In this document: one piece after another, positions 44,845 through 53,246 of the stretch | How the letters are laid out: every line of letters starts with the position of its first letter | Position numbering within the stretch: the stretch's first letter is position 1 | Assembly: GCA_030407505.1 (NCBI GenBank) | Contig: JASDDH010000004.1 | Coordinates: 1 to 64,000, forward strand | From: Planococcus sp. APC 4015 | Lineage (GTDB): Bacteria; Actinomycetota; Actinomycetes; Actinomycetales; Microbacteriaceae | Length of the DNA stretch: 64,000 nt | Direction of reading: 5' to 3' | Translations under genes and position numbers: made by a program | The notes under the pieces: generated by a model | Told to the model about the DNA's origin: nothing | The model's database searches: none | What the model saw: the letters and a program-made list of their open reading frames with translations, nothing else

Positions 44845-45037
44845 GATGCCGGCCCGAAGCCGGCCGCTGAACGCCGGGCGTGAGGGGGCGGCCGCCGCCG
44901 GTTCTCGCGAGGGGGCCGACGCGCCACTGTCCGCGCACACGACGACGCCTCCGCTCCTCCCGAAGTGCGCACCCCGCCGACATCCTCCACAGCGACCGTC
45001 GAGTGCGCGCCGTGTCCCGAGCGAGAAGGTCAGTGTC

Positions 45038-46009
45038 GTGCGCATGTCCTGGATCGAACGACCTCCGCTGAACTCCGTTTTCCGAAGGCGGGAGAACGAC
45101 GGCGAGCCGGTGAACGATCGCCGACTGGCCGCACAGATCGCCGCGGGTGCGATCGTGCGCATCGCGCCGGGCGCGTTCGCCGACCGCTCCGCGTGGAACG
45201 CGCTACGACCGATCGACCAGCACGCCCAGCGTGTGTGGGAGGCCTCGGTGCGAATCGGACCAGGTCGGGTGATCTCCCACTTCTCCGCTGCCGCGCTTCA
45301 CGGCATCGACATCCTCGGCGCCTGGCCCGATCGGCTGGACATCAGCGCGGATGCCGGCCGGGGTGGACGGTCCAGCGGGTTGATCACGCGTCACGCCGCT
45401 GACCTGTCGAGCATCGAGACCATCCCCTGGGGACTTCACCACGTCACCACGCCTCTGAGAACCGCAGTCGATCTCATCGCGTCCGTGCGCTTCGTCGAAG
45501 GAGTGTCGATCGCCGATCAGGTCCTCTGGAGTCGTCGTGACGGCGGACCGCTTGTTGTTGCCAACGAGCTTCGAGCGTGCGCGGATCTGCGTGTGGGACG
45601 GGGATCGGCGCGAGCTCGGGCAGCCGCCGCCTTCAGCACCGATCTGGCAGACAGCGTGCGCGAGTCGCAGAGCCGAGTACTCATCTTCGTGATGGGGTTT
45701 CCGCCACCGGAACTGCAGGCGAGGTTCATCCTCTCGGACGGGAGCGCGGCCTACACCGACTTCTTCTGGCGTGAGTATCGGCACATCGGCGAGTACGACG
45801 GGGTCGGCAAGTATCGCGATCCCGGCCTGCTCCGCGGACGCAGCGGCCACGAAGCACTCATCGCCGAGAAGGATCGCGAAGACGACCTGCGTCGGCAGGT
45901 GGATGCCTTCTCGCGGTGGCGGACACCCGCGCTCACGAGCCCGCGCCTGCTTTACAACATCCTCGCCGCCGCCGGGCTGCCGACCGACCTGTCCCGTCCG
46001 GGCCGGTGA
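45038..46009 (+). CDS. AbiEi-like N-terminal domain protein with C-terminal nuclease-like region
   Basis: Protein of 323 residues. The N-terminal half resembles AbiEi-type antitoxin-domain proteins: RRLAAQIAAGAIVRIAPGAF, HFSAAALHGIDILG, then a TTPLRTAVDLIASVRF segment. The C-terminal part (LQARFILSDGSAAYTDFFW, then IGEYDGVGKYRDP and a Lys-rich helix) looks like a DUF559/Vsr-like PD-(D/E)XK fold: Asp in YTDFFW, then E-Y-D and GKY. No AbiEii toxin gene is adjacent, so it is an orphan. The GTG at 45038 is chosen for the GAGAAGG eight bases before it; ATG at 45044 is possible. Flanked by the two 51-bp repeat arrays. Confidence 0.6.
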   Translation: MRMSWIERPPLNSVFRRRENDGEPVNDRRLAAQIAAGAIVRIAPGAFADRSAWNALRPIDQHAQRVWEASVRIGPGRVISHFSAAALHGIDILGAWPDRLDISADAGRGGRSSGLITRHAADLSSIETIPWGLHHVTTPLRTAVDLIASVRFVEGVSIADQVLWSRRDGGPLVVANELRACADLRVGRGSARARAAAAFSTDLADSVRESQSRVLIFVMGFPPPELQARFILSDGSAAYTDFFWREYRHIGEYDGVGKYRDPGLLRGRSGHEALIAEKDREDDLRRQVDAFSRWRTPALTSPRLLYNILAAAGLPTDLSRPGR

Positions 46010-46026
46010 GCCCGAACCGCCTCGAC

Positions 46027-46186
46027 CGCGGCGGCATCCTGCGAACCCGGCTACCCCGCGACACCGCCGTCGGCCACCGCGGCAGCATCCGAACCCGGCA
46101 ACCTCGCGACGCCACCGTCGGCCAGCGCGGCAGTTTCCTGCGAACGCTGCGTCGCGAGTCGGGCGCGCTCGCAGGAAACTGCAGCG
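46027..46186 (+). repeat. 51-bp tandem repeat array ending in a long hairpin (copy B)
   Basis: Units begin at 46027, 46078 (3-bp deletion, 48 bp long) and 46126. The hairpin arms are 46126-46143 (CGCGGCAGTTTCCTGCGA) and 46169-46186, again 18 nt with a 25-nt loop like that of copy A. At one stem position copy A has C-G and copy B has G-C, so pairing is kept despite base changes. Same orientation as copy A. Confidence 0.8.
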
Positions 46187-46228
46187 GATGTCGCGCAGGC
46201 CGGTGCCGGGGAGCGCCACTTTCCACAG

Positions 46229-46777
46229 TCAGACCGCGGAGAGACCGGCGACCAGGGCCACGCCGCCGACGGCGAGGAACACCGGCCCGCCGAGGATGCC
46301 GCACCAGAAGCTCGGCGCGGCGACGCGTCGCGGAAGGAAGAACGCGACGACGCCGACGGCGGAGAGCAGGATCGCGGCGAGCATCAGGATCCGCTGCCCG
46401 AACACGAAGGTGAGCGGCACGAAGTGCAGGCCTACGATCACCATCGCGGGCGCGGCGATCAGCTCGGAACGCTTCGTGCGCACGAGCCAGATCGCGATCG
46501 CCGCTATAGCGACGATCTCGATCCACGCCACGACGATGTACCAGACCAGCGCCGGCGAATCGGAGATCAGCGCCGACGGCGAACCCCAGTTGCGGATCAG
46601 CGGCGGCAGGCCGAAGCCCACCAAGGCGAGCCCGGTGACCTGGATCGCGACGAGCACCACACGCCAGACGACTCCTCGCGGCGGGCGCTCGTGCGCCCAC
46701 CCGGCCCACATGAAGGCGACCAGCCCGAACAGCGCTCCGGTGAAGAGCAGATCGCGCGGGAACGTCGGGTCGAACAC
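46229..46777 (-). CDS. Hypothetical membrane protein
   Basis: 182-residue protein with five or six hydrophobic segments (LLFTGALFGLVAFMWAGW; VVLVAIQVTGLALVGFGL; YIVVAWIEIVAIAAIAI; then three near the C-terminus). It resembles conserved actinobacterial membrane proteins of unknown role; no catalytic motif is visible. The GTG at 46777 lies four bases after the terC stop, suggesting a two-gene operon. A longer frame inside terC exists but begins with a low-complexity Ala-Pro-Ser stretch and is not preferred. Confidence 0.65.
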   Translation of the reverse strand: MFDPTFPRDLLFTGALFGLVAFMWAGWAHERPPRGVVWRVVLVAIQVTGLALVGFGLPPLIRNWGSPSALISDSPALVWYIVVAWIEIVAIAAIAIWLVRTKRSELIAAPAMVIVGLHFVPLTFVFGQRILMLAAILLSAVGVVAFFLPRRVAAPSFWCGILGGPVFLAVGGVALVAGLSAV

Positions 46778-46781
46778 GGGC

Positions 46782-47675
<894 letters not shown>

Positions 47676-47702
47676 GGTGCCATCGTAGGGCGCGCACGCA
47701 GA

Positions 47703-47726
47703 AGCCCCGGGACGGATCCCGGGGCT
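47703..47726 (-). terminator. Intrinsic-type terminator after the SRPBCC gene
   Basis: Perfect 10-bp stem AGCCCCGGGA / TCCCGGGGCT with a 4-nt loop, ten bases past the SRPBCC stop codon on the minus strand. A short T/C-rich tail (TTCTG) follows. It insulates the terC promoter. Confidence 0.75.
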
Positions 47727-47736
47727 CCACGTGAGG

Positions 47737-48720
47737 TCAGGCCGAGATGAGCTCGCGCTCCAGGCGCGCGTAGCTGGTCTCCATGCCGTCGGTCATGCCG
47801 GTTGCGAGCACCATGTCGCGCGTCTGCGCATCGGGGTACTCGATCAGCGTGGTGATGAGCGTCACGCCGTCCTCCTCGTCGAGGCTGAGGTCGTTCAGGG
47901 TCGGCGGGTAGTCTGTGCCCGTCATGTGCTCGGTGCTGGTGAGGCGTCGCTGCGGTTCGACGACGAGGACGTCGCCGTCGAAGCCGAACGGCTCGCCATC
48001 GGTCGAAGCGTCCACCGGTTCCCACGCGTAGCGGTAGGACGTGCCGGCTACCGCTTCGAACTCGCACACGCTCATGCGCCAGCCGTCGGGGCCGAGCAGC
48101 CACTTCTTCATGAGCTCAGGCTCTGTGTGCGCCCGCCACACCAGATCGCGGGGTCCTTCGATGAGCCGCGTGATGCGCACGTGCTGGTCGTCGAGGATCT
48201 CGGTGCGCGTGCCCTTGCCGAGCGCGTAGTCTCGCAGGCCCTCGAGCACGCGGTCGAGCTGGTCGAACGCCATCTTCGATCCTTCCGCCGCTCCCATCGC
48301 CACGATCTGCTCGAGCGCGTCGACCGAGGCGTAGTACGAGGTGTTCACCAACCGCGATCCGGATGCGGTGTCTTCGAAGACGAACGTGTTGCGCGACGCC
48401 GGCAGGTCGTCGTTGCGCGTGCCGTCGGCGTCGACGAAGTAGTCCAGCAGCGCGAACGAGCGCGGGGCGTCGATCTCGAGGAACTCCCACCCCCCGCGAT
48501 ACTTCTCACCCTGCGGCGAGGTCATGTGGTACTCCGCGTTCCCCCCGGCGACGAGGTCGAACGCCGTGAAGGTCGCGGGGTACCCCGGAGGGCCCCAGAA
48601 GCGTTCGAGCTGGCGCGGATCGGTGAACGCTCGGAACACCCGCTCGGCGGGCGCGGCGAACTCGGCAGTGAGCGTCATCGTGAGCGCTTCGGGGTCGGTC
48701 TGGACGTCGGTGACGGGCAT
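47737..48720 (-). CDS. Tandem SRPBCC (AHSA1/START-like) domain protein
   Basis: 327-residue cytoplasmic protein made of two SRPBCC ligand-binding domains: residues about 15-165 (LTAEFAAPAERVFRAFTDPRQLERFWGPPG) and about 170-325 (ITRLIEGPRDLVWRAHTEPELMKKWLLGP). Each bears the Activator-of-Hsp90-like pattern found next to ArsR regulators across actinobacteria. A GAAGGAG sequence precedes the ATG, one base after the arsR stop, so the two genes are one operon. Ligand unknown. Confidence 0.88.
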   Translation of the reverse strand: MPVTDVQTDPEALTMTLTAEFAAPAERVFRAFTDPRQLERFWGPPGYPATFTAFDLVAGGNAEYHMTSPQGEKYRGGWEFLEIDAPRSFALLDYFVDADGTRNDDLPASRNTFVFEDTASGSRLVNTSYYASVDALEQIVAMGAAEGSKMAFDQLDRVLEGLRDYALGKGTRTEILDDQHVRITRLIEGPRDLVWRAHTEPELMKKWLLGPDGWRMSVCEFEAVAGTSYRYAWEPVDASTDGEPFGFDGDVLVVEPQRRLTSTEHMTGTDYPPTLNDLSLDEEDGVTLITTLIEYPDAQTRDMVLATGMTDGMETSYARLERELISA

Positions 48721-48721
48721 G

Positions 48722-49090
48722 TCACTCTCCTTCTCTCTTGTTCGTGTCGGATGCCGGGTCTTCGGCGAGGAGCACATCGAGGCGATCGATGCGGGCACGC
48801 CACATCTCCTCGTAGCGGGCCAGCAACGTGCGGGCACGGGCGATCATGACCGGATCCGCCCGCACGAGTCGCTCGCGACCTTCGGCGCGCTTGACGATGA
48901 GGCGAGCGGCTTCGAGCACGCCGACGTGCTTGTGCACCGCCGCGAACGACATGTCGTAGTCGGTCGCGAGCGCCGAGATCGAATGCTCGCCCGCGATCGT
49001 GCGCCGCAGGATGTCGCGCCGCGTCGCATCGGCGAGCGCGTGGAAGACACGATCGATCTCGTCATCACTGAGCTCCTGTTGTATAACCAT
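48722..49090 (-). CDS. ArsR-family winged-helix regulator
   Basis: 122-residue regulator with the ArsR fold: IDRVFHALADATRRDILRRT, then a recognition helix (DYDMSFAAVHKHVGVLEAARLI). It has no obvious metal-binding cysteines, as usual for the ArsR-SRPBCC pairs. The ATG has no ribosome site; a TAACTT -10 element lies eight bases upstream, so translation is probably leaderless. It probably represses its own operon through the palindrome that spans the start codon. The transposon end begins 42 bp upstream of the start codon. Confidence 0.9.
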   Translation of the reverse strand: MVIQQELSDDEIDRVFHALADATRRDILRRTIAGEHSISALATDYDMSFAAVHKHVGVLEAARLIVKRAEGRERLVRADPVMIARARTLLARYEEMWRARIDRLDVLLAEDPASDTNKREGE

Positions 49091-49127
49091 TTGGTTGCAA
49101 GTTAGTCGACGGATGCCGTCGGCACAA
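49079..49127 (-). promoter_or_regulatory. arsR promoter and overlapping operator
   Basis: On the minus strand: -35 TTGTGC (49127-49122), 17-bp spacer, -10 TAACTT (49104-49099). An imperfect palindrome TTGCAA...TTGTAT-type (49079-49100; core AACCA-AA-TGGTT) overlaps the start codon and downstream edge of the promoter, fitting self-repression. The whole promoter lies just outside the transposon end at 49132. Confidence 0.55.
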
Positions 49128-49131
49128 CCCC

Positions 49132-49320
49132 TGTCGTGTCGGGAACGCGTTGCGATGACACAAACCGGCTTTGCCTGACATTGGCACTCAGGGATGTGAC
49201 ATCGAGTGTCAAGACACGCCGAGTACTACTGCCCGTTGTTCGCGGACGAGGAAGAACATCAGAACTGGATAGAGGAGCGATGGGGCTCCGATCAGCCCAT
49301 CGTCCTCGCAACGTCAGACA
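49132..49320 (+). repeat. Predicted Tn7-like left end with TnsB-site repeats
   Basis: Terminal TGTCGTGTC at 49132 is followed by TGACA at 49156, 49176 and 49197, a 20-21 bp period as for TnsB sites in Tn7. The last is part of a perfect palindrome TGACA-TCGAG-TGTCA. A fourth weaker copy (GACACCGACTTTGCTTG, 49317) resembles GACACAAACCGGCTTTGCCTG at 49157 with a gap. The exact first base of the element is not proven. Confidence 0.55.
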
Positions 49321-49342
49321 CCGACTTTGCTTGCGAGAGGTG

Positions 49343-50167
49343 ATGCGGGTGTTCCCAGTTGCTGGACCTCAGCAGATCGTCCCCCGACGCCGTACATCGT
49401 CCACTGAACTGCACTGGATCTCTCGCGCGGGCGACAGCGTGTCTGGGGAGCTGGGCCCGCACGACTGGGCTGTTATCGGGCGCGAACTCGGCGATCGTGA
49501 CTGGGCGACGACCGATCCCCTTCCTGTACGCAAATCAAAGGGCGTCCGCAACCTATTCACCCCCAGCCTGTACTTCTGGCAGCCGACCAGAACCCACGTG
49601 TGGTGCGAGTCCCAGGAAGAGCGCTGGGAGGTCCTTTGGCTCGAGTTCAGTGGTCAGGTGGAACGACTTTGGGCCCAGCCGGTCGCGATCACTTTCGGGC
49701 ACGGCTCGCGGTTATCGGGCTCTTGGCACGTCCCTGATCTGCTGGCCCTCTTCACTGACGGTTCCTACGGGCTGCTGGATGTTCGTTATGCGGAGGGGGT
49801 CGACGACCGTGCGCGGGTTCAGTTCGCTGAGACCGCTGCCGCGTGCGATGCGCTCGGGTGGCGATATCGAGTGCTGACGGGCCACGGCAAACGCGCGACC
49901 GGCAATCTCGACAGCCTGTCAGCGTCCCGCCACGACCGTTGCCGACCTAGCCACGAGTTGGAGGCTCTCATCCTCAACGCCGCACGCGGAGGGCGAAGGC
50001 GAGGCGATCTCTGTCGGATCGCATCGCCCGACTGTCCTCCGTTGGCATGTGCATGGGTCGACAACTTGGCCTGGCGGCGGCTCCTTCATGTCGACCTCGC
50101 TGGAGTGTTCAGTAGCGAGACGGTCTACACAACCACCGAGGCGGCAATGGAGGTAACAGCGGCATGA
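49343..50167 (+). CDS. tnsA: TnsA-like transposon endonuclease subunit
   Basis: 274-residue protein with a PD-(D/E)XK nuclease core: Glu in HVWCESQEERWEVLW, Asp132 in HVPDLLALF and the D146-V-R148 strand in LLDVRYAE. TnsA cuts the 5' ends of the element with TnsB, giving cut-and-paste transposition. The usual catalytic lysine position holds Arg. The ATG at 49343 follows AGAGG; the frame is open upstream to 49136 but that part overlaps the end repeats, so it is not preferred. It overlaps tnsB by four bases. Confidence 0.82.
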   Translation: MRVFPVAGPQQIVPRRRTSSTELHWISRAGDSVSGELGPHDWAVIGRELGDRDWATTDPLPVRKSKGVRNLFTPSLYFWQPTRTHVWCESQEERWEVLWLEFSGQVERLWAQPVAITFGHGSRLSGSWHVPDLLALFTDGSYGLLDVRYAEGVDDRARVQFAETAAACDALGWRYRVLTGHGKRATGNLDSLSASRHDRCRPSHELEALILNAARGGRRRGDLCRIASPDCPPLACAWVDNLAWRRLLHVDLAGVFSSETVYTTTEAAMEVTAA

Positions 50168-52197
50168 CCAGCGAAGAGGGCAAGCTCAAGTTCGGCGCCA
50201 AGGTCGAAATCAACGGCGAGCTGTGGGTATGGGAGCGGGTGCGCCGCGGCGTGGAAGCGACGCTGCGTCGCGACGGCACCCAGGACGACTGGCTAGTCAT
50301 CTCGATGGTCGAACTCATGGCCTTCGCTGGAACCGCTCGCCGAGAATCAAGTACGCCCTTGCGCCCGACCTCAGGTGACTGGCCGTCTGACGTGCTCGAT
50401 TTGGAGAAGCATCTCCTCGAGGTCTTTCACGGCGTCCCGATGGACCCCACCGCCCTCGGGCCACGTCCGGCGTATGACCTAACTCTTACGACGCAGGAGC
50501 AACGGATTAGCGCGAAGGTCGCAGAGCTGGCCGGCACGTCGCTCGCACGCAGTCGGAAGGCGCTCTTCAACTATTGGAAGGTCTATGAGTCGGAAGGGGT
50601 CGCTGGGGTGGACGCCCGGCTGCACCGCAAGGGTCAGCAACGTTTGGTTATCAGTAGGGCGGATCCTCGTCTGATCGCAGTTATCGACCGGGAGCTCGAC
50701 GCTCGGATCAACCTGCACACGAGCAGCCGCCGCCACTGCGCCGCCCTCGTGCGGCGCACCCTGCAGGCGATGTATCCGGGTGACGCGATTTGCGACGTCA
50801 AGGGCACGACCCTTCAGGGATACATCAACGAGCGCGATGCGGGCCGATACAGTTTCGCGAAGGCAACGACGCGACGTAACACGTCGAACAGTCCGGACCG
50901 GGAGTACTTCTCCGGCAACGCTCATCGTCTTGGGCAGGTGTGCGAGATTGACTCGACCACGCTAGATGTCCAAGTGTGGGACGAGAAGGGCAACACCTTC
51001 CGCCCCACCGTCACGGCGCTCTTTTGCGTGGCAAGCAGAGTCCCGTTGGCGTGGGCAATTCATGCCAACCGGCCGAACGGTTTCGACCACGCGCTGCTTC
51101 TGGCTAGGGCGATCGTCGGACGTAGGGCCGTGCCCGGCTCGTCCGCAGCCACCCTCTCCGGCTCCGCGACCCTACCCGCGGAGCTGATGAGAAGGATCAA
51201 TCCCTACCTCGATGACGAGTCGCTCGCCGTTCCGTGGATCTTTCCGCACGCGATCACCGTCGACGGCGGTGCCGACTTCCGGTCAGCGACGTTCGAGGCC
51301 GCCTGTCGGGCGTTCGGGATCACCATCGTTCTCGCCCCGCCGAACGCTCCGGCGACCAAGCCCCACGTGGAGCGCAACTTCGGTACGACCTCGACCGACT
51401 TCGCACAGTGGCTAGCCGGCTCGACGGGCAACTCAGTGCCCAACCGCGGTAAGCGCGACAATCCGACGCTCACCCTGGACTCGGTGCGGCTCGCCTTCGA
51501 CGTGTGGATCACTACTGTTTTCCTGAACAAGCAGCATGGCGGACTGCGCTCTCCGCTCTTCCCCGGCCGCGAGTGGACCCCGAACCAGATGTATGCGGCA
51601 CTGTTCGAAGTCGGCCCAGGAGTTCAGCTTCCGTTCCGGGCTGAGGACTTCCTCGCGATCCTCCCGTCCGAAGGTCGCATCATCAGCAACGAGGGGATCG
51701 AGTTCCGCAATCGCAAGTACGACTCGCCGTTGTTGGCGGACCTTCGAAATCGCTCTCTTTCGGGCGCCCCTGCCGGGTCGCGACAGGCCCGCACGTTCGA
51801 CATACGCTTCGATCCGTGCAACGACAATGCTGTCTGGGTTCAGCATCCCGAGACCGAAGAATGGATCGAGTGCTGGGACAAGGCGATTGACGACCGAGCA
51901 GCGTGGATGGCCGCTGAGACCGAGGTACGACTGGTCGAACGCTTCGGCACTGGAACCCCAGGCGAGACGCCAAAGACAGCCGAGTTCCTCGACGAGATCG
52001 AGCGAAGAGCTCGAAGCGACAAGCAAGCACGAAACCGCCAGCTCAGGGAATCCGCGCGTGGCTCAGACGACGTCGCAGCCCCGGTAACCGAACCCGTCCC
52101 CTTCGATCTACGAGACTGGGCCACTCCGGTCAACGTCAGCGATATCGACTGGACCTCCTCTCGGTATGACATCGTGACCACGAAGGACCTGAGCTAG
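50164..52197 (+). CDS. tnsB: TnsB-like DDE transposase
   Basis: 677-residue transposase with a retroviral-integrase core and Mu C-terminal region. Catalytic triad: Asp263 in VCEIDSTTLDV, Asp367 in ITVDGGADF and Glu403 in KPHVERNFG, a DD-35-E arrangement. Helix-turn-helix segments at about 110-200 bind the end repeats. The C-terminal 120 residues are charged and likely contact TnsC. It makes the 3'-end cuts and strand transfer. It overlaps tnsA and shares one base with the GTG start of tnsC. Confidence 0.93.
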   Translation: MTSEEGKLKFGAKVEINGELWVWERVRRGVEATLRRDGTQDDWLVISMVELMAFAGTARRESSTPLRPTSGDWPSDVLDLEKHLLEVFHGVPMDPTALGPRPAYDLTLTTQEQRISAKVAELAGTSLARSRKALFNYWKVYESEGVAGVDARLHRKGQQRLVISRADPRLIAVIDRELDARINLHTSSRRHCAALVRRTLQAMYPGDAICDVKGTTLQGYINERDAGRYSFAKATTRRNTSNSPDREYFSGNAHRLGQVCEIDSTTLDVQVWDEKGNTFRPTVTALFCVASRVPLAWAIHANRPNGFDHALLLARAIVGRRAVPGSSAATLSGSATLPAELMRRINPYLDDESLAVPWIFPHAITVDGGADFRSATFEAACRAFGITIVLAPPNAPATKPHVERNFGTTSTDFAQWLAGSTGNSVPNRGKRDNPTLTLDSVRLAFDVWITTVFLNKQHGGLRSPLFPGREWTPNQMYAALFEVGPGVQLPFRAEDFLAILPSEGRIISNEGIEFRNRKYDSPLLADLRNRSLSGAPAGSRQARTFDIRFDPCNDNAVWVQHPETEEWIECWDKAIDDRAAWMAAETEVRLVERFGTGTPGETPKTAEFLDEIERRARSDKQARNRQLRESARGSDDVAAPVTEPVPFDLRDWATPVNVSDIDWTSSRYDIVTTKDLS

Positions 52198-53246
52198 TGA
52201 TCATCCCCTCGCTCACCCTGGAGCACTCCAGCAAGACGACGCTCCCCGGCCTGCGTGAGGCGCTCCGTGCATTGCCCCCCATGCCGCCCACGGTGTCGTT
52301 CACGGATTACAGAGCGCTACACGCCGATCAACGCGCACTTTACGATCAAGCCCGTGACGACTTCGTCAGGCTGACACTTAGGGTGCCCACACCCGAGCAG
52401 GATGTGAGCACCGGCATCTTGGCGAGACTTATCAGAACGAACCCCCGCCGCAAGAACTCGCGGAGAGGTCTGATGATCTCGGCACCGCTCTTCTACGGCA
52501 AGACTGAACTCGCTCTGCTCCTCGCTCGCTCCGTTGAGAACGATCATGCGAAGCATTTTCCGGCTTACGCCGACGACGGGGACGTACCAGTGGTCTGGAT
52601 AGAGATGACCGAAAACGCGACCGGGAAGACGCTGCTGACACAGATCATCCGATTCCTCGCGCCCACGGCGGTCGTGGCGAAGTCGAGCAACACCGACGCG
52701 CTCCGCGTGCAGACCCTGAACCTTCTCCGCGTCCATGGGACGAAGCTGCTGGTGATTGACGAGGCTCACCATCTAAGTGGCACTGAGCCGTCGAGTCTCA
52801 TCAAGGCTCTGCAAAACGAATCGTCGGCGACTGTGGCGCTCGTCGGGATAAGCCTCGGTAGCGGCAGGGCATTCGGATCCGGCCACGGTATGCAGGTCAC
52901 GATGAGATGCGACATGGTAGAACTCCGCAAGGTCGACATCTCGAAGGACCCAGGCCTGGCACTGTGGACACGCTGGGTGGCAATCTTCGACCGCAATCTG
53001 CCTCTGTGTGACCACGTGCCGGGCGCACTCACGCTCAACGCTAAAGCTCTCCATGCCGCGACGCACGGAAGGCTCGCGCTGCTAGCCATGACGGTCGAGC
53101 GCCTGGTCGCTTCGATCCTGGACGATTCCGACCGCCTCAACGAACAGGTGACTCGAGAGCGACTTTTCGCAGTCCTAGACGGGCTGCAGCACACCACACC
53201 GCTCAGGCACAAGGTGAAACTAAGGGATCTGGTCGAAGTAGCATGA
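52197..53246 (+). CDS. tnsC: TnsC/TniB-like AAA+ ATPase
   Basis: 349-residue AAA+ protein that links target selection to the transposase. Walker B is LLVIDEAHHLSG (Asp188-Glu189). The Walker A is unusual: APLFYGKT (residues 96-103) has Ala where the first Gly of GxxxxGK[ST] is expected, while GKT is kept. ATP binding is thus probably retained. The start overlaps the tnsB stop by one base and the end overlaps the tniQ ATG. It is related to TniB and IstB. Confidence 0.87.
   Translation: MIIPSLTLEHSSKTTLPGLREALRALPPMPPTVSFTDYRALHADQRALYDQARDDFVRLTLRVPTPEQDVSTGILARLIRTNPRRKNSRRGLMISAPLFYGKTELALLLARSVENDHAKHFPAYADDGDVPVVWIEMTENATGKTLLTQIIRFLAPTAVVAKSSNTDALRVQTLNLLRVHGTKLLVIDEAHHLSGTEPSSLIKALQNESSATVALVGISLGSGRAFGSGHGMQVTMRCDMVELRKVDISKDPGLALWTRWVAIFDRNLPLCDHVPGALTLNAKALHAATHGRLALLAMTVERLVASILDDSDRLNEQVTRERLFAVLDGLQHTTPLRHKVKLRDLVEVA

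Noticed and set aside
44632..46186. CRISPR array
   Set aside because: The 51-bp units are contiguous degenerate repeats without unique spacers, and no cas gene is present in the window.
49136..49342. Longer N-terminus for TnsA
   Set aside because: The frame is open, but the added part runs through the TnsB-site repeats and its sequence is low-complexity Arg-rich; starts at 49280 or 49343 are more plausible.
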